Source: RGIG4097 sp964367645 (GTDB taxonomy: Bacteria; Bacillota; Clostridia; Christensenellales; CAG-917). Taken from it: a stretch of DNA of 12,386 nucleotides. Positions 1 to 6,713 of the stretch are shown here, one piece after another (positions within the stretch are counted from its first letter, which is position 1; each line of letters starts with the position of its first letter). The notes beneath the pieces are model-generated. The model did not search any database, was not told where the DNA came from, and saw nothing but the letters and a program-made list of their open reading frames with translations. The DNA lies in assembly GCA_964367645.1 (NCBI GenBank), contig CAYIYN010000042.1:1-12386 (forward strand). Reading direction: 5' to 3'. A program made the translations under genes and the position numbers.

Positions 1-34
1 AATTATAAGAGTAAAAACACTTATGGAGGCAATT

Positions 35-1294
35 ATGAAAAAATCCAAGATTGTTTTGTTTCTAATGATTGTTGTTATTTTATCAGTTTTTGCACTCTCA
101 GCATGCTGTAAGTATCAAAGAGTGCCCGAAGCCAATAATCTTGCATATGCAAAAGTGCCTATGTCCTCGGAAAATATATCGGCGGCACTTTCAAACGACG
201 ATAATATTTCTGCATACGCGACATTTTCGGCAAAACTTTTGAACGCTCTTTATGAAAGCAAATCAAACGTTATGGTGTCGCCGCTTTCAATTTATCTTGC
301 ACTTGCAATGACGGCAAATGCCGCTGACGGCGAAACGCTGACACAGATGTCAAACACTCTTGGCTTGTCCGCCTCAGCACTAAACACTTTTTGCGGAAAT
401 CTTTATTCCTACTTTATGGAAACGGACAAGAATAAGAGTGTGAATATTGCCAATTCCATATGGTGCAACGAGAATATGGCGGATTTTTCTCCAAAAGAAG
501 AGTTTTTGCAAGCAAACTCTCTGTATTACGGCGCAGACGTTTTCAAAACTCCCTTTGCAGACTTGACAAAAGATCAAATCAATCAATGGGTTAGCGATAA
601 TACGGACGAAATGATAAACAAACTTTTGGATGAAATTGACACAGGCTCGCTTGCGTACCTTATTAATACCTTGCTTTTGAACGGTCATTGGGATCAAAGA
701 ACTTTTTACGACTTTGAAGACACCTTCACCGATGCCGAAGGAAGTCAGTCAACAAGAAGTTTTTTAAAGGCAAACGACGAATGTTCCTATTTACATACAG
801 ACAACGCCGTAGCGTTGAGATCCAATCTGAAAAACGGGCTATGCTTTGTCGGAATTTTGCCCAACGGAACACTCGACAGTTATGTTGAAAACTTGAACGG
901 AAGCGAATTGAAGTCAATATTGACAAACAAGGATTCGTCACAAACTGTTAACGGAAGATTCCCTACGTTTAATTATGACTATGCCGCAACGTTAAACGAT
1001 ACACTGACAAATTTAGGGATGGGGATTGCCTTTGACGAAATAAATGCGGATTTTTCAAAAGGGTTCAATATGCCCGAAACCGCAAATGTATTCATATCGG
1101 AAGTCTTGCACAAAACGAGGATAGAGGTCACTAAGTACGGCGTGCGTGCGGCGGCAACAACATCGGTAAGTATGGGTTGCACCTCGGCGGGTCCGAGCGA
1201 AACCATTACAATAAGCCTAGACCGTCCGTTTGCGTTTGCTCTCATTGATACCACTTACAATATTCCTCTGTTCATCGGCACTTTCAACGGCTAA
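35..1294 (+). CDS. Serpin-family protease inhibitor, surface lipoprotein
   Basis: A serpin traps serine or cysteine proteases by offering a reactive-centre loop as bait. This one is predicted to sit outside the cell on a lipid anchor. The start is ATG at 35, because GGAGG lies at 25-29; the in-frame ATG at 23 has no such site. The 419-residue protein starts with a signal peptide and lipobox L21-S-A-C24. Serpin blocks seen are NVMVSPLSIYLALAM (78-92), a NADGET-like segment near 95-101, INQWVSDNT (182-190), NTLLLNGHW (211-219) and the C-terminal DRPFAFALID...PLFIGTFNG (396-419). The loop hinge is GVRAAATTS (369-377). Counting from G369 as P15, P1/P1' fall near T383/S384, but the distal loop looks about four residues longer than in alpha-1-antitrypsin, so P1 is uncertain. 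P14 is Val instead of the usual Thr/Ser and P17 is Lys instead of Glu. Length is normal. A TATAAG at 4-9 could be its -10 box, but the -35 would be outside the window. Family is firm; target unknown. Confidence 0.95.
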   Translation: MKKSKIVLFLMIVVILSVFALSACCKYQRVPEANNLAYAKVPMSSENISAALSNDDNISAYATFSAKLLNALYESKSNVMVSPLSIYLALAMTANAADGETLTQMSNTLGLSASALNTFCGNLYSYFMETDKNKSVNIANSIWCNENMADFSPKEEFLQANSLYYGADVFKTPFADLTKDQINQWVSDNTDEMINKLLDEIDTGSLAYLINTLLLNGHWDQRTFYDFEDTFTDAEGSQSTRSFLKANDECSYLHTDNAVALRSNLKNGLCFVGILPNGTLDSYVENLNGSELKSILTNKDSSQTVNGRFPTFNYDYAATLNDTLTNLGMGIAFDEINADFSKGFNMPETANVFISEVLHKTRIEVTKYGVRAAATTSVSMGCTSAGPSETITISLDRPFAFALIDTTYNIPLFIGTFNG

Positions 1295-1352
1295 ACAAAG
1301 CAACATTTATTTGGGTTGAAATGACAGTTAACAATAAACAAAAGCAATTTTT

Positions 1353-1390
1353 CACACGGACTTGCCCTACGCAAGTCCGTGTGTTATTAT
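1353..1390 (+). terminator. Rho-independent terminator after the serpin gene
   Basis: A perfect 13-bp inverted repeat (1353-1365 with 1371-1383, CACACGGACTTGC and its complement) with a 5-base loop CCTAC is followed by TTATTATT. It lies 58 bp after the serpin stop codon and separates that gene from the ylqF operon. The T tail is interrupted by As, so termination may be partial. There is no T run on the opposite strand. Confidence 0.85.
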
Positions 1391-1611
1391 TGATGAGGTA
1401 TATTATCCGAAATTAAAAGTTAGGAATAAAACAACAAAAACGCGGACGAAATTTGTGCTGAAAATTCTGCGATTGGCTGCGCGATTTAGCAAGAAATATG
1501 GCACTGCGGCATAGCAATGCTAAAAAGCGTTGTCCAAAAAAGATAATGCGTGCAATATACACCTAAATTGAGCAAAGAGATAGGACGCGATTTAAAAGTG
1601 AGGATGAGATT
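1384..1611. other. Gene-free interval upstream of ylqF
   Basis: Together with the terminator this makes a 317-bp gap between serpin and ylqF. No credible ORF on the + strand; the 198-codon minus-strand frame ending here is antisense to ylqF. The ylqF promoter must lie here or be read-through from upstream, but I see only a weak candidate: TTGTCC at 1530-1535, 17 bp, then CAATAT at 1553-1558. No riboswitch or RNA gene recognised. Confidence 0.5.
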
Positions 1612-2442
1612 TTGAATATCCAATGGTTTCCGGGACATATGACAAAGGCAGTGCGCATGATGGAGGAAAACCTCCGTCTTGTTGACGCGCTTGTTTACGT
1701 TGTAGATGCACGCGCAATTTACTCTTGCGACAATCCTCTGCTCAACAAAATGACCGCAGGGAAGTGTGTGCTTTACGTTTTTAACAAGTGTGACTTGGTG
1801 GAAAGTTCGGATTTGGATGCCTGGTGCGAAAGATACCGCAAAGCGGAAAAAACATTTGTTAAAGCCGTCGGAACAAGCGGAGATTGCAGTGCAATCGTGC
1901 AAAAACTCAAGAAAATCAACTCTGAAAAACTGAACAAATATGCTGAACGCGGAGCAAATGTGTCCGTGCGCGCGATGGTGGTTGGAGTTCCAAACAGCGG
2001 AAAATCCACAATAATAAACGCTATGTGCAAAAAGGCAAAAGCACTTACGGGCGATAGACCCGGCGTTACGCGCGGAAAGCAATGGTTGACGGTTGACGGA
2101 GTGGATTTTTTGGATACTCCGGGCACTCTATGGAGCAAATTTGAGAATGAAAAGGTGGCGAAACATCTGGCATTTATCGGCAGTATCCGCGACGAAGTGC
2201 TTGATTTTTCGGAACTGTGCTTTGAATTTTTGAAAGATATTTATCCCCGTTACGGAGCGCAGATTGCCGCCCGCTATTCTTTGAATGAATTGCCCGATGA
2301 AACGCTTGAATTGTTTGATGCCATCGCATTGTCACGCGGTTTCAAACTTAAGGGCGGAGAGATAGATTATGAAAGAACCGCCAGAACCGTCATCGACGAT
2401 TTTAGGAAGGGTAGGCTTGGCAAAATTATGCTTGAGAGATAA
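1612..2442 (+). CDS. rbgA: Ribosome biogenesis GTPase RbgA/YlqF
   Basis: RbgA is a circularly permuted GTPase needed for late assembly of the 50S ribosomal subunit in Firmicutes; it acts in the cytoplasm on the immature large subunit. The 276-residue length fits the family (about 280). The start is a TTG at 1612, supported by GTGAGG at 1598-1603 and by the family N-terminus MNIQWFPGHM. Permuted motif order is visible: G4 NKCD (58-61), then G1 GVPNSGKST (125-133), the GVTRG switch-I segment (151-155) and G3 DTPG (168-171). The C-terminal ANTAR-like helical region follows. The usual DARIP segment reads DARAI (32-36), a small deviation. It is first in an operon with rnhB (24 bp away) and yraN. 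Confidence 0.96.
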   Translation: MNIQWFPGHMTKAVRMMEENLRLVDALVYVVDARAIYSCDNPLLNKMTAGKCVLYVFNKCDLVESSDLDAWCERYRKAEKTFVKAVGTSGDCSAIVQKLKKINSEKLNKYAERGANVSVRAMVVGVPNSGKSTIINAMCKKAKALTGDRPGVTRGKQWLTVDGVDFLDTPGTLWSKFENEKVAKHLAFIGSIRDEVLDFSELCFEFLKDIYPRYGAQIAARYSLNELPDETLELFDAIALSRGFKLKGGEIDYERTARTVIDDFRKGRLGKIMLER

Positions 2443-2466
2443 TTTGAAAAGGATTTTTATTGTTAA

Positions 2467-3081
2467 ATGATACGCGCCGAAGAGTTGTTGACATACGAAA
2501 AGAAGTTGTTAGATGCAGGATATCGCTACATCTGCGGCATTGACGAAGTGGGCAGAGGTCCGCTTGCGGGTCCTGTCACTTGCACTGCCGTGATTATGCC
2601 GCTTGACGACCTTATTCAAGGTGTGAACGACAGCAAAAAAGTGTCGGCGGCAAAGCGCGAAAAACTTTATGACATTTTAATCGGGAAGGCAATAGCCGTG
2701 TCAACCGTTTCATATTCTCCCGAACAAATCGACCGTATGAACATTTTGAACGCTACAAAAGCCTGTATGGGCGATGCCGTCAATTCGCTTTCCGTTGCCC
2801 CCGACGTTGTTTTGGTGGACGCACTTAAACTTGACATAAAATATCCGACTTACGGCATTATTCACGGCGACGCGCTGTCATATTCTATCGGAGCGGCATC
2901 GATTATCGCAAAAGTCACCCGTGACAGATACATGAGAGAAATGGCGACTGTTTATCCCGAATACGATTTTGCTTCAAACGTCGGCTACGGTACTGCAAAG
3001 CATATAGCCGCGCTTAAAGTTTACGGAGCAACACCGATACATAGAAACACTTTTATAAAAAACTTTGTGAATGAGATATGA
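2467..3081 (+). CDS. rnhB: Ribonuclease HII
   Basis: RNase HII cuts the RNA strand of RNA-DNA hybrids and nicks at single ribonucleotides in DNA, starting ribonucleotide excision repair. The 204-residue protein shows the family core: GIDEVGRGPLAGPV (24-37) with metal ligands D26 and E27, NDSKKVS (54-60), VLVDAL with D118 (115-120), and the HGD...AASIIAKVTRDR block (133-154) that supplies the remaining acidic residue. ATG 2467 is the only possible start because a stop codon is directly upstream; the ribosome site AAAAGGA is rather far (about 14 bases). The gene sits between ylqF and yraN, an order seen widely in Firmicutes, and its stop overlaps the yraN start. Confidence 0.97.
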   Translation: MIRAEELLTYEKKLLDAGYRYICGIDEVGRGPLAGPVTCTAVIMPLDDLIQGVNDSKKVSAAKREKLYDILIGKAIAVSTVSYSPEQIDRMNILNATKACMGDAVNSLSVAPDVVLVDALKLDIKYPTYGIIHGDALSYSIGAASIIAKVTRDRYMREMATVYPEYDFASNVGYGTAKHIAALKVYGATPIHRNTFIKNFVNEI

Positions 3082-3425
3082 ACAAAAAACAGGTTGGCGA
3101 CATAGGCGAAGAAATCGCCGCGAATTATCTAAAGGAAAAAGGGCTGAAGATTTTGGAGCGCAACACCGTTTTGTGCGGTGTTGAGGCGGATATTGTGGCA
3201 AAAGATGGCAAGACATACGTTTTTTGCGAGGTAAAGACAAGAAACAATACGGCTTTCGGCGCGCCGATTGAGGCTGTCACCCCATACAAACAGACACGAT
3301 ATGTTACATTCGCCAAAGCATACGCTGTTAAAAACAGACTGAAAAACACGGATTTTAGATTTGACGTTATCTCGATAACCGAAGACGGTATGGAACATAT
3401 AGAGGGTGCTTTTTTTGCAAACTGA
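3078..3425 (+). CDS. yraN: YraN family (UPF0102) endonuclease-like protein
   Basis: Members of UPF0102 have a restriction-endonuclease-like fold; their cellular role is not settled, though they almost always sit beside rnhB. At 115 residues the length is normal. The N-terminal GDIGEEIAANYLKEKG (7-22) and the nuclease-like core GVEADIVAKDGKTYVFCEVKTR (34-55; acidic residues E36, D38, E51 and K53) are clear, with FDVISI (95-100) near the end. The start codon overlaps the rnhB stop (ATGA at 3078-3081), so translation is probably coupled. No separate ribosome site of strength is visible. No convincing terminator follows within the next 85 bp. Confidence 0.93.
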   Translation: MNKKQVGDIGEEIAANYLKEKGLKILERNTVLCGVEADIVAKDGKTYVFCEVKTRNNTAFGAPIEAVTPYKQTRYVTFAKAYAVKNRLKNTDFRFDVISITEDGMEHIEGAFFAN

Positions 3426-3510
3426 AACAATAGTACAAGGTTGAATTTTATATTTTGTTGTCCGTGTCCTTTTATTGAGGGAAAAATTGCAAAAACGCGC
3501 AACATTTTGC

Positions 3511-3539
3511 TTGTTATATTACAAAGATTATGTTATTAT
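3511..3539 (+). promoter_or_regulatory. Sigma-A-type promoter of rplS operon
   Basis: TTGTTA at 3511-3516 and TATTAT at 3534-3539 are spaced by 17 bp, with an extended -10 TG at 3531-3532. Predicted transcription start is near 3546, giving a leader of about 67 bases before rplS. Confidence 0.7.
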
Positions 3540-3545
3540 CCTACG

Positions 3546-3612
3546 AGTGACTCGGGTGTTCCGCTGGCAGAAAGACTGTTTATGAACTCTTGTTTTTAGG
3601 AGGTAGTCAAAA
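3546..3612 (+). promoter_or_regulatory. rplS 5' leader, possible L19 autoregulatory element
   Basis: Many Firmicutes carry a small structured leader ahead of rplS (the L19 leader family). This leader contains GTGTTCCGCTGGCAG (3556-3570), a possible CAG/CTG mini-hairpin at 3568-3578, and a possible distal pairing of GAGT (3545-3548) with ACTC (3586-3589). It ends in a strong AGGAGGT site (3598-3604), 8 bases before the ATG. The location fits; the structure match is from memory and weak. Confidence 0.35.
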
Positions 3613-3957
3613 ATGAGCAACATTATCGAAACAATCGAAAAAGAAGGTATGAAAACCAATTTGCCTGCATTGGCAATAGGCGACCAAGTTAAAGTTTTCG
3701 TCAAGGTCGTCGAAGGTGACAAAGAAAGATTGCAGGCTTACGAAGGTGTCATTATTGCTTTCAAAAACGGCGGAATCCGCGAAACCGTGACCGTCAGACG
3801 CGTAACATACGGCATTGGCGTTGAACGTACTTTCCCTTTGCATTCGCCCAAAATCGACCATTTTGAAGTGGTTCGCCACGGCAAGGTCAGACGTGCAAAA
3901 CTTTACTATCTCAGAGAGCGCACCGGCAAAGCCGCAAAACTTAAAGAGATAAGATAA
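3613..3957 (+). CDS. rplS: Large-subunit ribosomal protein L19
   Basis: L19 lies at the 30S-50S interface and helps form an intersubunit bridge. The 114-residue length matches the family. Typical segments are present: GDQVKVFVKVVEGDKERLQAYEG (22-44), IRETVTVRRVTYGIGVERTFPLHSP (54-78) and the basic C-terminus KVRRAKLYYLRERTGKAA (91-108). The Shine-Dalgarno AGGAGGT is near-perfect. In many Firmicutes rplS lies upstream of ylqF-rnhB; here it is downstream of yraN with its own promoter, a modest rearrangement. It is followed after 15 bases by the large lipoprotein/membrane gene. Confidence 0.98.
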   Translation: MSNIIETIEKEGMKTNLPALAIGDQVKVFVKVVEGDKERLQAYEGVIIAFKNGGIRETVTVRRVTYGIGVERTFPLHSPKIDHFEVVRHGKVRRAKLYYLRERTGKAAKLKEIR

Positions 3958-3972
3958 TCCGAGAGGATAGCG

Positions 3973-6198
3973 ATGAAAAAGAAATTGATTTCAACTTTCG
4001 CGACTGTGCTGGTGCTTGCGCTGGCACTTTTCGCATTTAGTGCCTGTGATTCAACGGACACCGTTTTTGACGAAGAGTTGCTTTCAAACGGCAACTTTGA
4101 AACCTACACGGAAAACGAAAGCGGTAAAGCCGTGTTGGACGGTTGGAAGTATAGCGAAGATTGGAGCAATTCCTCTTACGCATTGAAACCTCTTTCCACC
4201 GCCGAAAAAAATCACGAACTGGACGGTCAACTCGGAGAGCGGTATCTTGAGATTAAAAACAATTATTCGGCTTCGGTATATTTGTATCAGAGCGTCAAAG
4301 TTGACCGCAAGGCAATCTACAAGATAACCTTTGACGTCCGTCTTTCATCCACGATTACGTCCGGCAGAGGAGCATACGTCACCTTTGCTGAAAACACGGG
4401 TTATTACTTTGCAGAGCAAAAGACCGTGTACGGCGAAAACGACGGCTGGAAGAGCGTCACCGTTTATGTCAACAACCTAGACAGCGACTATTTGACGCTT
4501 AGACTTATGTTAGGCTCCGGCGAAGAAACAAGCACGGGCACGGTTTATTTTGACAACGTGTCAATGCAAAAAGTTGAAGAAGCGGCGGCAGGTTACAGCG
4601 TTTACAACTTCAAAAAAGCTGAAATTTCACGCTATAACACCAACGTAAACGGTATACTTTTCGTGGTGTTTATATCCCTTGCCACGGTTCTTGCGACAGC
4701 GGGCATCTATGTCGTGCTTCGCAGGCTTTATTCCCGTCCTACGGCATTTTTGAATTTCAGTCAAGTAAACGGCGGTGTGTCCAAGATAGGCGCGGCAAAC
4801 GGCAGAGGTGCGGCTTTTGTATCCAATCCTTGGTTTATCGCAGCGGTTCTTGCAGTCTTTACGTTCCTGCTCAATTTGATATTCCTGTTGTCAATGTACG
4901 GCTTCGGCAGCGAAATGAACTACAGCGTTCAACTCGCTCAAGCCTTGGGTAAGGGCGGGGCGGTCAGATCGGCATATGCCACTTTCGGCACCACGCTCGA
5001 AAGCACCTCACCCGGAGTTTTGTATATCCTTGCCATTATCGGCGCAATGGGCAGCAAATTGGACTATGAAGGAATTTCTATCCTAATAAGAATGGTCAAC
5101 GTACTCGCGTCCATGGCAACGGTTGTTATGATATATCTTTACGGCAGAAAGTACGTCGGCGACAGACAATCAACACTGTACGCCGTTCTGTACGCAATTC
5201 TTCCCATAGGACTCATTATGAGCGGTCTTGACAACACTTTTACCGTGTTGCTTTCCGCACTCACCTTATTTGCGATGCTGCTGCTCGTTGAGAAAAAATA
5301 TATCCCTTCTTATGTTGTTATGGTTGCGGCAATCCTGCTCGACATTCGCGCACTTGCCCTTGTTCCGCTTATGGTCACATATCTTGGATACAGATATTAC
5401 AACGACGACGAAAGCCTCAAAAAGTTCGGCAAAAACCGTGCGGTTATCGTGTTTGGACTGCTCGGCTCATTTGCATTGCTTTATATACTTTTGTTGCCCG
5501 TATCCATTGACTATATTCAAGACAAACCTTTCCAAGGCTTTACGTTTATCGCAAATGAAATAATCAACAACAAGGTCTTCGTTGACAACGCACTGGGACT
5601 TTACGGCATGGCGGCTATGAACCAAAAAGGCTCGTCCGAAACAGCATCTGTGTTGAACTTTGTGTTCTTGCTCGTGCTTATGATGTACGTCATTTCGCTG
5701 TATGTCAAAAACCGCAACAAGCAGGAATTTTTGATGATTTGTTCCTTTACGTTTGCAATAGTCGCCGTATTCACTCTCAAAGTCGACTATACCTACCTCT
5801 TCCTTGCTTTGGCACTTGGCTTTGTTTACACCATGATAAGCGGCGAAAAGAGAATGTACGGCGTTCTGTCGGTCTATTCGCTGTTGGCTTTCTTGAATGT
5901 CGGACAACTGATGAGCAACTCCGGTTATGTCGTCGGCACTTCGTACTTTGCTCAAAATCTCGAGGCAATGTACTTTGTCAACTTTGAAACGACAAGCCCC
6001 GACTTTATCATCTTCAGCGTGTTCGCTGTTTTGGCAACGTTTTACTATGGCTACGTCAGTTACAGCATTGCAAACAATTCAAAACTTGTGGACATTCCGC
6101 CAATGAGCAAACCTTTCAAAGTTACGCTCAAATTGTGGTTTGAAAACTTCAGAAGAAACATGAGCAATTTCTTTAACAACAAAACAAGCGCGGATTAA
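3973..6198 (+). CDS. Lipoprotein CBM-like domain fused to GT-C-like polytopic membrane protein
   Basis: Function not established; the architecture suggests a membrane glycosyltransferase working on the outer face. GAGAGG at 3961-3966 supports the ATG. Residues 1-25 form a lipoprotein signal ending F22-S-A-C25. Residues 36-205 resemble a carbohydrate-binding jelly roll of the CBM4/9 type: LLSNGNFE (36-43), DGWKYSED (56-63), VYLYQSVKV (102-110), DGWKSVTVYV (157-166), TGTVYFDNVSM (188-198). A membrane helix (227-249), a cytoplasmic linker and about eleven further helices from 286 to 697 follow. The first outer loop holds SEMNY (313-317) and ESTSPGVLY (343-351), which resemble the DExxY and EKPPLxY signatures of ArnT/PMT-type GT-C enzymes but lack the aspartate. 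A basic cytoplasmic tail ends the protein. It is transcribed with rplS and closed by a terminator. Alternative: a non-catalytic membrane protein of GT-C fold. Confidence 0.75.
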   Translation: MKKKLISTFATVLVLALALFAFSACDSTDTVFDEELLSNGNFETYTENESGKAVLDGWKYSEDWSNSSYALKPLSTAEKNHELDGQLGERYLEIKNNYSASVYLYQSVKVDRKAIYKITFDVRLSSTITSGRGAYVTFAENTGYYFAEQKTVYGENDGWKSVTVYVNNLDSDYLTLRLMLGSGEETSTGTVYFDNVSMQKVEEAAAGYSVYNFKKAEISRYNTNVNGILFVVFISLATVLATAGIYVVLRRLYSRPTAFLNFSQVNGGVSKIGAANGRGAAFVSNPWFIAAVLAVFTFLLNLIFLLSMYGFGSEMNYSVQLAQALGKGGAVRSAYATFGTTLESTSPGVLYILAIIGAMGSKLDYEGISILIRMVNVLASMATVVMIYLYGRKYVGDRQSTLYAVLYAILPIGLIMSGLDNTFTVLLSALTLFAMLLLVEKKYIPSYVVMVAAILLDIRALALVPLMVTYLGYRYYNDDESLKKFGKNRAVIVFGLLGSFALLYILLLPVSIDYIQDKPFQGFTFIANEIINNKVFVDNALGLYGMAAMNQKGSSETASVLNFVFLLVLMMYVISLYVKNRNKQEFLMICSFTFAIVAVFTLKVDYTYLFLALALGFVYTMISGEKRMYGVLSVYSLLAFLNVGQLMSNSGYVVGTSYFAQNLEAMYFVNFETTSPDFIIFSVFAVLATFYYGYVSYSIANNSKLVDIPPMSKPFKVTLKLWFENFRRNMSNFFNNKTSAD

Positions 6199-6247
6199 TC
6201 TGTCTAAAAACGGAGCGATTAAAGAGCGAAACGTTAACATAAAATCT

Positions 6248-6275
6248 AAAACCGCACCAAAAGGTGCGGTTTTTT
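6248..6275 (+). terminator. Rho-independent terminator of rplS operon (probably bidirectional)
   Basis: AACCGCACC (6250-6258), loop AAAA, GGTGCGGTT (6263-6271), then TTTT. The A-rich left flank lets the stem extend. On the opposite strand the stem is followed by TTTTAGATTTTAT, so it can also stop transcripts coming from the right. Confidence 0.93.
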
Positions 6276-6464
6276 GTTCGCTTGCAACAGGACGTTGTCT
6301 TTTTGGAAATCACAGGGGTCGTTGACAAAGTCGTTACACATTGAATATTCACCAACCGTAATGTTGGCAACTTAATTCAACAGTATCCATATCAAGCAGC
6401 CGCATTTTTGCTTTAGCAGTTTTGCGGCCTTATATTCGTAGCCTTGTTTTTTTAATAAGGCTAC
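6276..6464. other. Convergent intergenic spacer with two extra hairpins
   Basis: No supported gene. Two inverted repeats are visible: GCCGCA/TGCGGC (6399-6404 with 6423-6428, with an inner TGC/GCA) and TAGCCTT/AAGGCTA (6439-6445 with 6457-6463). Neither has a proper T run on either strand, so they are not called as terminators. A 31-codon minus-strand frame (6246-6341) lacks a ribosome site and runs into the terminator stem. Confidence 0.5.
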
Positions 6465-6510
6465 AAAAAAGCGGTGTAACCTTGTCTTAACCTTGCAAGG
6501 TTTCACCGCT
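6465..6510 (-). terminator. Rho-independent terminator of tRNA-Pro
   Basis: Read on the minus strand: AGCGGTGAAACCTTG (6510-6496), loop of 11, then CAAGGTTACACCGCT (6484-6470) and a run of six Ts (6470-6465). The stem is 14 bp with a single mismatch. The loop holds a second copy of the AACCTTG arm (6489-6495), so the hairpin could re-pair in two registers. Confidence 0.92.
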
Positions 6511-6537
6511 AGATTGCCACCAAACAGTGGATTTTTT

Positions 6538-6614
6538 TGGTCTGGGTGAGAAGATTTGAACTTCCGGCCTCTTGAACCCCATTCAAGCGCGCTACCAAGC
6601 TGCGCCACACCCAG
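6538..6614 (-). tRNA. tRNA-Pro, anticodon GGG
   Basis: A 77-base cloverleaf reads from 6614 to 6538. Acceptor CTGGGTG pairs with CACCCAG (7 of 7). The D arm is GCGC/GCGC. The anticodon arm is CTTGA/TCAAG with loop ATGGGGT, giving anticodon GGG at 6580-6578 (reads CCC and CCU). The variable loop is AGGCC. The T arm is GGAAG-TTCAAAT-CTTCT, with one G-T pair. The discriminator is A, and CCA is encoded in the DNA (6540-6538). The A32/U38 loop pair is as I remember it in E. coli proL. It has its own promoter and terminator, so it is a single-gene unit. Confidence 0.97.
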
Positions 6615-6624
6615 ATGCTTTGCT

Positions 6625-6653
6625 ATTATAGCTTAGCAAGGCAGGAAATGCAA
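6625..6653 (-). promoter_or_regulatory. Promoter of tRNA-Pro
   Basis: On the minus strand TTGCAT (6653-6648), 17-bp spacer, TATAAT (6630-6625). The start of transcription is predicted near 6618, four bases before the mature tRNA 5' end, leaving almost no leader to remove. Confidence 0.88.
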
Positions 6654-6713
6654 GCATTTACGAATATATAAAATTGATTTTTTTGCTCTTTTGACATTGA
6701 AGCGAGAAGGACT

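Noticed and set aside
23..34. ATG at 23 as the serpin start
   Set aside because: GGAGG at 25-29 would fall inside that start region; it is correctly placed for the ATG at 35, which gives a standard lipoprotein signal.
1486..2138. Long antisense frames over ylqF
   Set aside because: They are shadows of a clearly conserved coding frame; their products are Cys/His/Phe-rich with no recognisable domain.
3487..3520. TTGCAA with TATATT as the rplS promoter
   Set aside because: The 22-bp spacer is too long; TTGTTA-17-TATTAT just downstream fits better.
6246..6341. 31-codon minus-strand frame starting MCNDFVNDP
   Set aside because: No ribosome site, and its last codons and stop are the arm of the rplS-operon terminator.
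6173..6370. 65-codon minus-strand frame
   Set aside because: It overlaps the end of the large membrane gene and the terminator, with no ribosome site and a composition unlike a real protein.
6439..6463. TAGCCTT/AAGGCTA hairpin as a terminator
   Set aside because: The T run lies inside the loop rather than after the stem, on either strand.
6372..6608. 78-codon minus-strand frame starting MAQLGSALEWGSRGRKF
   Set aside because: Its first part is a translation of the tRNA-Pro gene and its middle runs through the terminator hairpin; this is a well-known type of spurious protein.
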